A stretch of DNA of 64,000 nt from Butyrivibrio fibrisolvens (GCF_023206215.1 NZ_CP065801.1:248001-312000); one strand, 5' to 3'; numbered from the stretch's first letter, positions 18,621 through 27,093 are shown. Notes: a model not told the origin generated them from the letters alone. Numbers and translations: made by a program.

Positions 18621-19646
18621 ATGGCAAAGAGAGATTATTATGATGTCCTTGGCGTAAGCAAGAACGCTACTGATAAAGAGATTAAGACAGCTTACAGGAA
18701 GCTGGCCAAGAAATATCATCCGGATACAGCAGGCAGTGATGAACAGTCCAAGAAGAAGTTCGAGGAGATTGGCGAAGCCTATGCAGTACTAAGTGACCCT
18801 GAGAAAAAGAAGCTATATGATACTTACGGCTTTGCAGCATTTGAAAATGGTGGCCTGCAAGGCGATAGTAATAATAGCTCCTATTCAGGTTTTTCAGACA
18901 ATGGCAGATATTATACCCACTTTACTAATGATCCCGGAGATATGGATGATATATTCGGTGATCTGTTCGGAAGCATGTTCGGCGGTGCACACTCTTCAGG
19001 CAAAAGATCTTTTCATTTTAATAAAGGTCCCTTTAGTTATAGCAGCGAGGATGAAGGCTATTACAATGATGCCTATAGCGGCGGGCCCTACTATGAAGGC
19101 AGTTCACCCTTTGAAGGGGCAGATACAGGAATGCTAGATATCCATTCTGATATAGATGTCTCTTTTGACGATGCAGCCTTTGGAGCAGAAAGAAGACTCC
19201 AGATCACAGAAGGTGATGGCAAGACAGTGACTTTGCAGGTCAAGATACCCGCCGGAATCGAAGACGGCAAGAGTATCCGCTTAAAGGGCAAAGGCAATCG
19301 TATGGGGCGAAAGTCAGGAGATCTGTACCTCAAAGTACATATTCTTCCAAAAGACGGCTTCGAAAGAAAGGGCTCTGATGTCTATACTATAGCTAGGGTA
19401 CCATTTACTACAGCTGTCTTTGGCGGGGAGGTAATGGTAGATACACTTTACGGCCAGGTAATGTGCAAGGTCCCTGCCGGCATGCAGTCAGGCGGCAAAA
19501 TAAGACTTAAGAATAAAGGCGTACCTGTAATGGGCCACAAAGATAAGAGTGGCGACCAGTACGTGACCATAGAAGTCATAGTACCCAAAAACCTCTCTAA
19601 CCAGGCCTGTCAGAAGCTCAAGGAATTTGAAAAGCTTGCAGGATAA
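18621..19646 (+). CDS. DnaJ-class co-chaperone without zinc finger (CbpA-like, class B)
   Basis: The ATG at 18621 is chosen over the one at 18615 because AAAGGAGG ends eight bases before it, giving 341 residues. The J domain covers about 3-68 with the HPD motif in [10 protein letters not shown] Gly/Ser/Tyr/Phe-rich region follows at about 75-165, then the beta-barrel C-terminal domains (VQLQITEG-type core near 190 to 335, [17 protein letters not shown]). The four CxxCxGxG zinc repeats of class A DnaJ are absent. It would deliver clients to DnaK and stimulate its ATPase. It shares a candidate operator with hsp20. Confidence 0.9.
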   Translation: MAKRDYYDVLGVSKNATDKEIKTAYRKLAKKYHPDTAGSDEQSKKKFEEIGEAYAVLSDPEKKKLYDTYGFAAFENGGLQGDSNNSSYSGFSDNGRYYTHFTNDPGDMDDIFGDLFGSMFGGAHSSGKRSFHFNKGPFSYSSEDEGYYNDAYSGGPYYEGSSPFEGADTGMLDIHSDIDVSFDDAAFGAERRLQITEGDGKTVTLQVKIPAGIEDGKSIRLKGKGNRMGRKSGDLYLKVHILPKDGFERKGSDVYTIARVPFTTAVFGGEVMVDTLYGQVMCKVPAGMQSGGKIRLKNKGVPVMGHKDKSGDQYVTIEVIVPKNLSNQACQKLKEFEKLAG

Positions 19647-19702
19647 GTAATCGTAATATTCGCAATATATGAACAATAAATAATCATAAATGAGAAGCGG
19701 TC

Positions 19703-19740
19703 ATACCTCCAATAAACTACGATATATTTATTGGAGGTAT
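19703..19740 (+). promoter_or_regulatory. Perfect 14-bp hairpin sequestering the acyltransferase ribosome-binding site
   Basis: ATACCTCCAATAAA (19703-19716) and TTTATTGGAGGTAT (19727-19740) are exact reverse complements around a ten-base loop. The right arm contains the whole GGAGGT Shine-Dalgarno sequence of the gene starting at 19745. In RNA this hairpin would block ribosome entry. There is no T-run after it, so it is not a normal terminator. It could instead be a DNA-binding palindrome. Confidence 0.7.
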
Positions 19741-19744
19741 AGTT

Positions 19745-20932
19745 ATGCAACAAATGGTATATGCAGTCTATGTAGTACTGCCTGTTATCTTGTTATGGGG
19801 AGCAAGATATACAGGACATGGGAAATTCAACGATGAATTTCTGTCTTTGGAGCAGTCCAAGATGTTGCAAGGATTCCTTGCTATATGCATCATGCTCCAT
19901 CACATCGCACAAAAGACCTGTGCGCCTTGGATGTATCCGCCAAGTCGTATAGTACACGGTCTTGATATCTTTGTGCCAAGTGGATATCTATTGGTATCCG
20001 TCTTTTTGTTTTTTAATGGATATGGGGTTTACAAAAGTTTCCATGCAAAAGAAAATTATCTGAAAGGATATGTAAAAAGAAGAATCCTTCCTGTAGTTCT
20101 GGCTCTTTACACTACTACTTTTATCTTCTTTATTGCAAGACTTCTTGTTGGCGAGAAGATGGATGCAAATCAGGTACTGCTCTATCTTACAAGTATTGAC
20201 CTTTGCAATCCCAACACCTGGTATGTGATCGTATTACCATTCCTTTACCTGTTTTTCTATATTTCATTTAAGATCTTTAAGAAAGACGGCCTCGCAGTCC
20301 TTTCTACAACCGCATTCGTTGTCTTATATCTGCTTCTGGGAACCAGTATAGATCACAACGATTTCTGGATAAGAGGAGAATGGTGGTATAACTGCGTATT
20401 CTTATTCCCGATAGGAATCATCTTTGCAAAATTTGAAAATAAGATAATCCCGCATCTCAAAAAGTATTACTGGGTATATCTTATCGCAGCACTTGCCGCA
20501 TACTATCCGCTCTACAGATACTCAGATTTTATCTGCAACATATTTGGCTATTACGGCGAGAACTGGGGAGCACCTGATACGATCCTGAGAAGAAGGATAA
20601 GCCTTCTGTCACAGATAGTTCTAACATCAGAATTCGTATTCTGTGTACTGCTTCTCAACATGAAACTTAAAATCGGCAATAAATTCCTTAAGTTCATGGG
20701 CAGCATCACACTTGAATTCTATCTGATCCACGGTCTGTATGTAGAGCTCTTTGGATGGCAATTTGATGGCGGAGTTCCATCTCCTCACCATATCAAATAT
20801 GTGATCGTATATGTCCTTGTAGTATTTGCCCTTGGCGTAGCATCTGCTGTTCCACTAAAGATGCTGCACGAACTTATACTTGGCAAAAAGAAAGCCGGGC
20901 CTGCTTCTAAGAAGCAGCTTAAGGCAAGCTGA
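19745..20932 (+). CDS. Acyltransferase-3 family integral membrane protein
   Basis: The protein has 395 residues and about ten hydrophobic segments. After the first helix comes LEQSKMLQGFLAICIMLHHIAQKTC, the typical start of the Acyltransferase_3 domain, in which the RGxxxxxVxxxH-like helix ends in a catalytic His (MLHH). Members move acetyl or other acyl groups to extracellular polysaccharides or lipids at the membrane. The C-terminus is a short basic tail, KKKAGPASKKQLKAS. It lies 98 bases after dnaJ, with a hairpin over its ribosome-binding site, and is followed by a terminator. Confidence 0.82.
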   Translation: MQQMVYAVYVVLPVILLWGARYTGHGKFNDEFLSLEQSKMLQGFLAICIMLHHIAQKTCAPWMYPPSRIVHGLDIFVPSGYLLVSVFLFFNGYGVYKSFHAKENYLKGYVKRRILPVVLALYTTTFIFFIARLLVGEKMDANQVLLYLTSIDLCNPNTWYVIVLPFLYLFFYISFKIFKKDGLAVLSTTAFVVLYLLLGTSIDHNDFWIRGEWWYNCVFLFPIGIIFAKFENKIIPHLKKYYWVYLIAALAAYYPLYRYSDFICNIFGYYGENWGAPDTILRRRISLLSQIVLTSEFVFCVLLLNMKLKIGNKFLKFMGSITLEFYLIHGLYVELFGWQFDGGVPSPHHIKYVIVYVLVVFALGVASAVPLKMLHELILGKKKAGPASKKQLKAS

Positions 20933-21013
20933 TCTATGATTATATGCCTATCTATTATCAGATCAATTTGCTTATAATGTGACATTACACAGTTTTTTAT
21001 CTAAAATCCCCAT

Positions 21014-21048
21014 AAAAAAACCGCCTCCATAAGGAAGCGGCTTTTTTT
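21014..21048. terminator. Bidirectional terminator
   Basis: CCGCCTCC and GGAAGCGG pair (one mismatch) around ATAA, with A7 before and T7 after. It lies between the convergent acyltransferase and the small membrane protein, so it can serve both. Confidence 0.88.
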
Positions 21049-21064
21049 ATTGATAATCATCTAA

Positions 21065-21559
21065 TTAACGAACATCATCATGTCTGAATCTTAACTGAAC
21101 CAGATTGTTATCTGCTGCAAGTGCCTTGACAACAAATATGATAGATATGATTCCTGATACAGCACCAAGAACTGTCTGATCCTCAACATTAGTATTATCG
21201 AATGATGCATATACTCTTGAATACATATCACCATAATAAATAGCTGCGAAAATATAAGAAATTGTTGTGCCCCATCCACCGAACAGAAGAGATACTGCTA
21301 AAGGAAGTACCCATAAAAATCTGTAAATATTAACATCAAGTTCGAATGCTCCAAGTACCTTTACTTTAGATACCCCTGTTGTTACGATCGTAGCCAGGAT
21401 AAAGATGTTGAGAATCGGAACCCATCCAAGTCCCGGGCTCTGATAACCGAGCTTTCTGAAAACTTTTACGAACGCAAGGGATGATAACACATATAGAAGT
21501 GCTAAGATAACAAATCCCCCAAATATAAATCCACCAAATAAACCAAATAATAATTCCAT
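21065..21559 (-). CDS. Small polytopic membrane protein, paralogue of the 23486 gene
   Basis: The protein has 164 residues and four or five hydrophobic segments. It has the conserved blocks GYQSPGLGWVPILNIFILATIVT (about 38-60) and YYGDMYSRVYASF (about 108-120). The same blocks occur as GYPKSEYAWIPVFNIYVLAT and YYGDLYARVYASL in the protein at 23486-23977, so the two are paralogues. The W-(I/V)P-x-x-N-I pattern resembles small DUF5684-like membrane proteins. The function is unknown. A very strong AGGAGGAAA site precedes the ATG. Confidence 0.65.
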   Translation of the reverse strand: MELLFGLFGGFIFGGFVILALLYVLSSLAFVKVFRKLGYQSPGLGWVPILNIFILATIVTTGVSKVKVLGAFELDVNIYRFLWVLPLAVSLLFGGWGTTISYIFAAIYYGDMYSRVYASFDNTNVEDQTVLGAVSGIISIIFVVKALAADNNLVQLRFRHDDVR

Positions 21560-21749
21560 AAACTTTTTTCCTCCTAAAACTAAAGCGGTGTTTTTTGATA
21601 TGACAACTATACTATGTCATAAGACATAAATAAATATGCAAAAACAGCAAATTAAAGGGGGTTATTTTGTATTTTTGTTATATTTTTCACAAGGAGACAT
21701 GTTTTATCTGGCTTTGGAGATACCATTACGTCCAAGTATAAGGATTAAA

Positions 21750-23144
21750 TCAGATATTATCTCTTGTAATGTTTTTGACCCATTTATAGCTAAAATACCT
21801 TTTGAATACTACAGGCCACTTTACAAACTCATCTGTAAGAAGCAAAAAGTATACCCATTTGACAGGCAGCTTTAAAACAAAAGCTGCTATAAAGCCAAGC
21901 GGTACGGCATATACCCACATATCGATCGTGTCACAGATAAAGCCAAACCTTGTATCTCCGCCCGCCCTGAATACACCTACTATTATAGATGTATTAACAG
22001 TCTGTCCCATACAGTAATAGCTTTGAAGCATGAGCATGAACTTAAGAAGGTCTTTGGCCTGAGGTGTCAGTGAAGCTCCTGATACTATTAGAGGCGATAC
22101 CAGTAGTATGATAAGACCACCTATTAGTCCTGTTACCGCTGATAGTATGACTAGTCTGTGAGCTCCTGCTTTTGCTTTTTCAAAATCATTACGTCCAAGC
22201 ATCTGACCTAAGATGATACCTGTTGCTGATGCAAGGGCAAATCCTACTACCGTTCCAAAATTCCTAGCAACTGTTACAACAGAATTGGCAGCAACAACGT
22301 CCGAGCCCAGATGACCCATTATGATAGAATACGTAGAATATGCAAGTCCCCAGGATACATCATTTAAAACTGCAGGTATTGCAATCTTAAGAAAATCTCT
22401 CCACAAGAGCTTATTACTTTCAAATATCTTGGCAAAGTTTAATTTGACATCCTTGGATTTTTTGGAAAAAACAAGGCAGATCACAAACTGGATAAAACGT
22501 GACAGACTGGTACCAAGAGCAACTCCGGCTATCCCCAGCTTTGGCATTCCAAAAAGTCCGAAGATAAATACAGCATTAAAAAAGACATTGAGAACAGGCG
22601 CTGTGATACTAATGATAGTAGCTTCAGAAACTCGTCCTATACTTCTTATTACAGCTATGTATACTTCTGATATACACCAGAATATAAGGCCAAATGAAAC
22701 AATCCTTAAATAGATGATACCAAGATCTATTATCTCTTCTTCAGGAGTAAATAACAGCATCATATATCTGGGAATAGTGACAGAGCAAAGCGTCACCAGG
22801 ATTCCAACTATAATCGTAATACGAAGAGCTATACCCTGGACCTTCTCTACGGCTCTTGGATCACCCTTGCCCCAGTACTGGGCACAGAGCATAGTAGCAC
22901 CTGTTCCCATTCCGTAGATAACCATACTTATAACATTCACATACTGCACAGCAAGCGCAGATGCAGACAGAGCGCTCTGCCCGACATAATTGAGCATGAT
23001 AACATCAGCCGATGATACGGCTGCGCTTAATAGATTCTGTATGATTATGGGGAATACAATCCTCCATAAATGCCTGTAAAAAGATGTGTCGATCAGTTTT
23101 TTCCTTGCTTCCACTTCTACTACTATTACTCCTAAACTATCCAT
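21750..23144 (-). CDS. MATE-family efflux transporter
   Basis: The protein has 464 residues and twelve hydrophobic segments. It has the MATE hallmarks: an N-terminal PIIIQNLLSAAVSSADVIMLNYVGQSALSA and the second-half copy PAVLNDVSWGLAYSTYSIIMGHLG. Such pumps export drugs or metabolites using sodium or proton gradients. The start is uncertain: the ATG at 23144 has no Shine-Dalgarno sequence, while an AGGAG occurs inside the first codons, so a start a few codons downstream is possible. The gene lies between two paralogous small membrane proteins transcribed in opposite directions. Confidence 0.88.
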   Translation of the reverse strand: MDSLGVIVVEVEARKKLIDTSFYRHLWRIVFPIIIQNLLSAAVSSADVIMLNYVGQSALSASALAVQYVNVISMVIYGMGTGATMLCAQYWGKGDPRAVEKVQGIALRITIIVGILVTLCSVTIPRYMMLLFTPEEEIIDLGIIYLRIVSFGLIFWCISEVYIAVIRSIGRVSEATIISITAPVLNVFFNAVFIFGLFGMPKLGIAGVALGTSLSRFIQFVICLVFSKKSKDVKLNFAKIFESNKLLWRDFLKIAIPAVLNDVSWGLAYSTYSIIMGHLGSDVVAANSVVTVARNFGTVVGFALASATGIILGQMLGRNDFEKAKAGAHRLVILSAVTGLIGGLIILLVSPLIVSGASLTPQAKDLLKFMLMLQSYYCMGQTVNTSIIVGVFRAGGDTRFGFICDTIDMWVYAVPLGFIAAFVLKLPVKWVYFLLLTDEFVKWPVVFKRYFSYKWVKNITRDNI

Positions 23145-23485
23145 TTAATTTATTGTCAGTATATACAGCAACGTCTAATTATACGCAAATTTATTGCATG
23201 ACATACTTCTCTAGAGGATTCTAGCATATATAGCTTATTTAATCACTTGAATACCACTTTTTTTACATAAAATTTTAGTAAATTACTAATACAAAATCAG
23301 CGGCAAGATACCATGATCATATTCAGTAATGTGGTCTTAATCTAGTCTAATTCGCCGTTTTTACTGTTTTATATATAACAATTGATATATACTAAATTCA
23401 TAGTAGAGCTCATGTCATGAGCGGCTAATGATCCGACATTAGTGGCAACAACGCCATATATTCAAACGCAAAGGGGAATTATAAG
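23145..23485. other. Divergent intergenic region with two palindromes
   Basis: This 341-base A+T-rich region separates the MATE gene from the plus-strand membrane gene. At 23408-23422 is a 15-bp palindrome, GCTCATG-T-CATGAGC. Close by, CTAATG (23425-23430) and CATTAG (23437-23442) form another. Both words recur in the 95-bp repeat at 23998, so this may be a degenerate copy or a shared binding site. Confidence 0.5.
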
Positions 23486-23977
23486 ATGAGACAATTTTTA
23501 ACATTATCAGGTGGATTTGGTTTTGGAAGTTTTACTATGCTGGCTATCGATTACATAATAACTTCTCTTACACTTGTCAAAATACTGAAAAATATTGGAT
23601 ATCCAAAGAGCGAATATGCCTGGATCCCTGTATTTAACATCTACGTGCTGGCAACCGTTATGACAAAAGGCATTAAATCAACCAACGCATTCTTTGTTAA
23701 TATTCCGACTAACCGATACCGTCTTGGGTGGCTTGTTATCATGCTCCTTAGTATTATCCCAAAACTTGGAACTCTTGCACTTCTTGCAAGGATATTCTAT
23801 TATGGAGATCTGTATGCAAGAGTATATGCATCTTTAGAGCATGATAGTGTTGATAACTATAATGGTATTGGAATCATCTCCGCACTCGTACCTATCATTG
23901 TAGTCATAAAGACACTTTCTGCACCTGATATGCCTATCAAAGTTGAGCATAGAAACGCGGATATAATTGAATTATAA
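23486..23977 (+). CDS. Small polytopic membrane protein, paralogue of the 21065 gene
   Basis: The protein has 163 residues and four or five hydrophobic segments, with AAAGGGG upstream of the ATG. It shares the WIPVFNIYVLATVMTKG and FYYGDLYARVYASL blocks with the protein encoded at 21065-21559, on the other side of the MATE gene and on the opposite strand. Similarity is clear at those two blocks and weak in between, so the duplication is old. The function is unknown. A structured tandem repeat begins 20 bases after the stop. Confidence 0.65.
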   Translation: MRQFLTLSGGFGFGSFTMLAIDYIITSLTLVKILKNIGYPKSEYAWIPVFNIYVLATVMTKGIKSTNAFFVNIPTNRYRLGWLVIMLLSIIPKLGTLALLARIFYYGDLYARVYASLEHDSVDNYNGIGIISALVPIIVVIKTLSAPDMPIKVEHRNADIIEL

Positions 23978-23997
23978 ATTCAAGAAGTCATTTAGTG

Positions 23998-24189
23998 TGA
24001 GGTTAAAAGTTTGAAAGTGTTCCACTTTCAAACCCAAATTGATGGCGCGAGCTCCATCAATTTGAACCATTAGCCACTCGCTTAGCTCGTGACATGAGGT
24101 TAAGTTTGAAAATGTCCCACTTTCAAACACAAATTGATGACGCGAGCTCCATCAATTTGAACCATTAGTCACTCGCTTTGCTCGCGACA
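23998..24189 (+). repeat. Two tandem copies of a ~95-bp structured repeat
   Basis: Unit 1 is 23998-24094 (97 bases) and unit 2 is 24095-24189 (95 bases). Each begins TGAGGTTAA, then has a hairpin with arms GTTTGAAAGTG/CACTTTCAAAC and a second with arms CAAATTGATG/CATCAATTTG around CGCGAGCTC. The end is CACTCGCTT-GCTCGCGACA. After unit 2 the first bases of a next unit, TGAGGTTAAA, run straight into the ATG at 24200 and supply its only ribosome-binding site. A third copy lies at 33494-33588 in inverted orientation, again just before an ATG. Confidence 0.9.
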
Positions 24190-24199
24190 TGAGGTTAAA

Positions 24200-24559
24200 A
24201 TGTATAAAGAATTTGAAAGCTGGCTTGATACTACAATAGAAAAAGGCCTTCCTGTTGGGAAGGGCCTTTGCTTTAATATATATGATGATGGTAACTATTC
24301 ATGGTCAATAGATGTGATCATATCATCTTCTTTTGATCCCGATGATGACGACTGGGCTACAGATGTAGTCTTTTCTTCAGAAGACGCATTCTCCTTTCGA
24401 CAAGTTGCTGAGTGGGATGATGTGTTAGAAGATGCTATTCAGGATATGCTTAGATATCTTGATGAAGGCAAGTACGCAGATGATCTCAAAGAAAGATACA
24501 CCGGCATATCAACCGGATTTGTAGACGGAGATCTGGAGCATCTTTACATACGAGAATAA
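24200..24559 (+). CDS. Acidic cytoplasmic protein of unknown function
   Basis: The protein has 119 residues, is very acidic and has no membrane segment or signal. It begins MYKEFESWLDTTIEKGLP and contains NYSWSIDVIISSSFDPDDDDW and a C-terminal helix with LEDAIQDMLRYLDEGKYADDL. The mixed alpha/beta acidic layout resembles contact-toxin immunity proteins, but I cannot name a family. It is the only plus-strand gene in this part. Its GAGG translation signal lies in the end of the preceding repeat. Confidence 0.55.
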   Translation: MYKEFESWLDTTIEKGLPVGKGLCFNIYDDGNYSWSIDVIISSSFDPDDDDWATDVVFSSEDAFSFRQVAEWDDVLEDAIQDMLRYLDEGKYADDLKERYTGISTGFVDGDLEHLYIRE

Positions 24560-24672
24560 TTTTCAACGAAAGCGCTAGCATCTCCGGCCCTTATCCCACC
24601 TTTTACTGTTGCTCATATACAAAAGGGAAGTACAATGACGTTGGATTTTCAGATAAAAGAAAATTTAATTAT

Positions 24673-24870
24673 TTATTTGTAATATGCAGAGACTTCAAGA
24701 AAACTCTTGTTGCCATCTATGTAATCTTTATATGCAGTTTCTGCATCTTTTCCGCGGAACACCTTACAAAGTCCGCACATGTCACAGTCAGAAATGCATG
24801 GATATCTTTCTTTTATATATGCTCTGCGCTCTTCCGAAGTGGAATTTCCTATCTCAGGTGCACCTGTCAT
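24673..24870 (-). CDS. Small four-cysteine protein, tandem paralogue
   Basis: The protein has 65 residues, with AAGGAG nine bases before the ATG. The centre has a tight cluster CISDCDMCGLC, that is C-x3-C-x2-C-x2-C, followed by KDAETAYKDYIDGNKSFLEV. The neighbour at 24884 has the same cluster and the same Y-x-DYIDG block, and ends 13 bases upstream, so the two form an operon of tandem duplicates. The four cysteines could bind zinc or an iron-sulfur cluster. No family name can be given. Confidence 0.65.
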   Translation of the reverse strand: MTGAPEIGNSTSEERRAYIKERYPCISDCDMCGLCKVFRGKDAETAYKDYIDGNKSFLEVSAYYK

Positions 24871-24883
24871 AATAACTGTCTCC

Positions 24884-25105
24884 TTAGTGTATCTGCCTGT
24901 CCTGGCGATACTTTTCCATATACTCCATGTTTATCTCACGAATCTCCTTTTTACCATCGATGTAATCCTGGTATATGTCCCAGGGACTTCCGCCTCCAAG
25001 CCAGCATGAAGAACAGTTCTCACAACCACCTCCGCAGTCAAGAGAGTTCTTCACTATCTGTTCCCGTTCTTCTTTAGTTGTATCTTTGATAAGGATAGAC
25101 TTCAT
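24884..25105 (-). CDS. Small four-cysteine protein, first of a tandem pair
   Basis: The ATG at 25105 is chosen because GGGAGGAA lies just upstream; an earlier in-frame ATG at 25129 has no site. This gives 73 residues starting MKSILIKDTTKEEREQIV. The cluster CGGGCENCSSC (C-x3-C-x2-C-x2-C) is followed by WDIYQDYIDGKKEIREINMEYMEKY. The spacing of cysteines and the DYIDG block match the second gene. The function is unknown; metal or Fe-S binding is inference. Confidence 0.65.
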   Translation of the reverse strand: MKSILIKDTTKEEREQIVKNSLDCGGGCENCSSCWLGGGSPWDIYQDYIDGKKEIREINMEYMEKYRQDRQIH

Positions 25106-25217
25106 GCTTATTCCTCCCAGTCTTTGCAAACTAAGGCTCTGTGCATCGCATTTCCATTATTAAGTGTAGCATTTGTGCTTCCAAGTCGATAGCCCTTTAT
25201 ACTGAACTTTATATTCG

Positions 25218-25472
25218 CTATGAGTTTTTAAGAAATTCTATTGTCCGTTTACATACATCGACCATAATTTCATCTGATGGTAAATGCTTGCTATCTATCT
25301 CTATTGTAGTAACCGGTCCTGCAAAGATTTCTCTTGCCCTTCTGAATACTCTGCCTGCCGGAAAAAAGATATCCTTTTCCGATGCGATTATCAGAAGAGA
25401 AGACTTAAACGATATCATCTCCCTCTTCTTATATTCCCTGGGAGGTCTCATCTCCATCTTGTATGATGACAC
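25218..25472 (-). pseudogene. Alpha/beta-hydrolase, C-terminal remnant
   Basis: The 84-codon frame opens with GTG just after the methyltransferase stop. Residues about 24-84 read SLLIIASEKDIFFPAGRVF and end DSKHLPSDEIMVDVCKRTI. This is the last third of an alpha/beta hydrolase: the strand with the acidic residue, then the catalytic His region (KHLPS). The lid, nucleophile elbow and oxyanion segments are missing, so the fragment cannot be an active enzyme. Confidence 0.65.
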
Positions 25473-25486
25473 TTAGGTTTATCGTT

Positions 25487-26119
25487 CTATCCCATTTTTC
25501 CATTTTGAAAATCCATTCTGATAAATGCCTTTCCATTAGGAAGCGGGATCCTTGTTTGGAGTATGTCCTTATATCCTATCTCCTGCATTTTTGTTAAAAG
25601 AGATTTCTCATCCATCTGATGATGTACCTCATCCAGCCCGTCAAACGCATGCAAATATGGAGAATCTGATACCCACTGCTTATCATCCACATTGATCTGA
25701 ATCAAACATGAAACATATTCAGGAATTACTTTACAAACTACTCTCTGAAAAACATCATACCCAATATATTCTATGAGAAGGTTTGCTATCAGCAACTGTG
25801 CCCCGGGAAGCTGATCCGCATCGCCAATCAGATCTATCTTCAAGCATTTCAGTACATCAGACAAATATGCATATCGTTCCGAAACTATTCGAAGATAATC
25901 TTCATTGATATCCACTCCATAAACAGTCCGGTATTTATCCCGGCTTACATGTTCCAAGCCATTTCCACCGGCGACTCCAAGGATCATAGCCGTCGAAACC
26001 GGATAAGATTCAAACTGCTCCTTCATTATTGAATTCATAATTTGGAGTTGTTTAACAGAATCGAGGCTCATATGATTCTCATAATCATTCAAACTGATTT
26101 CTTCCCACGGATTACTCAT
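25487..26119 (-). CDS. Class I SAM-dependent methyltransferase
   Basis: The protein has 210 residues. Motif I is MILGVAGGNGLEHV (about 45-58), followed by VYGVDINEDYLRIVSERY, where Asp70 or a neighbour would bind the ribose of SAM, then a motif at LLIANLLIEYIGYDVFQRV. The C-terminal half has a strand-rich cap ending IPLPNGKAFIRMDF. This matches the Methyltransf_11/25 group of small-molecule methyltransferases. The substrate cannot be inferred. The hydrolase remnant lies directly downstream. Confidence 0.75.
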   Translation of the reverse strand: MSNPWEEISLNDYENHMSLDSVKQLQIMNSIMKEQFESYPVSTAMILGVAGGNGLEHVSRDKYRTVYGVDINEDYLRIVSERYAYLSDVLKCLKIDLIGDADQLPGAQLLIANLLIEYIGYDVFQRVVCKVIPEYVSCLIQINVDDKQWVSDSPYLHAFDGLDEVHHQMDEKSLLTKMQEIGYKDILQTRIPLPNGKAFIRMDFQNGKMG

Positions 26120-26289
26120 AATTCTTACCTATCTGAACTTAGAATTGCATACCAACTGGAATCATTAAGTCCCTTTCCGTATCATCTTTTTCGACAACTT
26201 ATGGATTATCATACCTTTTTTCAGACAAAAATAAAATAGCTCTGGACATCAACTAATCAATTTTTGATTCCAGATCTACAAGAAATGCA

Positions 26290-27015
26290 TCATCCGCAGT
26301 AGATCTGTATCGCCCGATGAGTAAATTCAGCAGTTCCTTCTCCACCCATCTTATCAATATTCTCGGTGAATTCGCCGCCACCGGCATACATCTTACCAAG
26401 TCCGGAAAGAATTTCATTAGAACACTTATAAAAATGCTCGGTAATAAAACTCTGCAGCTTCCTTACCTGATTCTGTACTTCTGCAGAAGCAGGATCCTGA
26501 TCCTTCATAGCTCCGAACTCTTCAAAGATTTTCATAAAATCGGCCATCATACTTTTTTCTTCGCTCTTTGACCGCTTACCGTTCTTCTCTTCGAATTCCT
26601 TATATTCCGGAGTATTGCCCCACTGCTCTTTTGCGCGCTTAGCGTATTCGTCTAATTTACTTGAATCAAATGCTGTAAAATCCAAATGTCTCACTCCTCT
26701 CAGTTTTAATCCACGGCACATACTGATCAGATTTTCGATATGTTCCTTCTTTAATTCAAGAAGTTCTATCTGCTGATCAAGTGCCAATCTCTTGTCAAAA
26801 TCAGATCTGGTTACGATATCCTTGATATCCTTAAGCGGAAACTCAAGCTCACGAAACAGTAAAATCTGCTGAAGTCTCTCCAGCGCCGCATCGTCATACA
26901 GCCTGTATCCGGACTCGGTATACTCCGCCGGCTTTAAGAGTCCTATCTTATCGTAATACTGCAGCGTGCGTATACTCACTCCAGTCAGTTTACTCACTTC
27001 ATTTACTGTCTTCAT
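26290..27015 (-). CDS. MerR-family regulator with TipAS drug-binding domain
   Basis: The ATG at 27015 follows GAAGGAGATGATAGCC, so the shorter start is used (241 residues). The winged-helix MerR domain covers about 1-70 (TVNEVSKLTGVSIRTLQYYDKIGLLKP), a coiled-coil dimer helix runs to about 115, and the C-terminal domain from about 130 to 241 has MMADFMKIFEEFGAMKD and FITEHFYKCSNEIL. This matches TipAL proteins of actinomycetes and Mta of Bacillus, which bind bulky antibiotics and activate transcription. Its own promoter has the 19-base spacer and dyad expected for MerR control, so autoregulation is likely. No obvious efflux gene is adjacent. Confidence 0.88.
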   Translation of the reverse strand: MKTVNEVSKLTGVSIRTLQYYDKIGLLKPAEYTESGYRLYDDAALERLQQILLFRELEFPLKDIKDIVTRSDFDKRLALDQQIELLELKKEHIENLISMCRGLKLRGVRHLDFTAFDSSKLDEYAKRAKEQWGNTPEYKEFEEKNGKRSKSEEKSMMADFMKIFEEFGAMKDQDPASAEVQNQVRKLQSFITEHFYKCSNEILSGLGKMYAGGGEFTENIDKMGGEGTAEFTHRAIQIYCG

Positions 27016-27043
27016 GGCTATCATCTCCTTCACGTGTGATTAC

Positions 27044-27074
27044 ATCATAAACTATTACGTTACGTCATAGTCAA
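27044..27074 (-). promoter_or_regulatory. MerR-type promoter with 19-bp spacer and operator dyad
   Basis: On the minus strand, TTGACT (27074-27069) and TATGAT (27049-27044) are separated by exactly 19 bases. The spacer contains a dyad, CTAT-x-ACGT-x-ACGT-x-ATAG, at 27052-27070. The over-long spacer with a central palindrome is the established architecture for MerR activators, which underwind DNA to align the two hexamers. The regulator gene starts 29 bases downstream. Confidence 0.8.
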
Positions 27075-27093
27075 GCAAAAATAAATAATTTTG

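Noticed and set aside
18621..19646. Class A DnaJ
   Set aside because: The four CxxCxGxG zinc-binding repeats are missing, so it is placed in class B.
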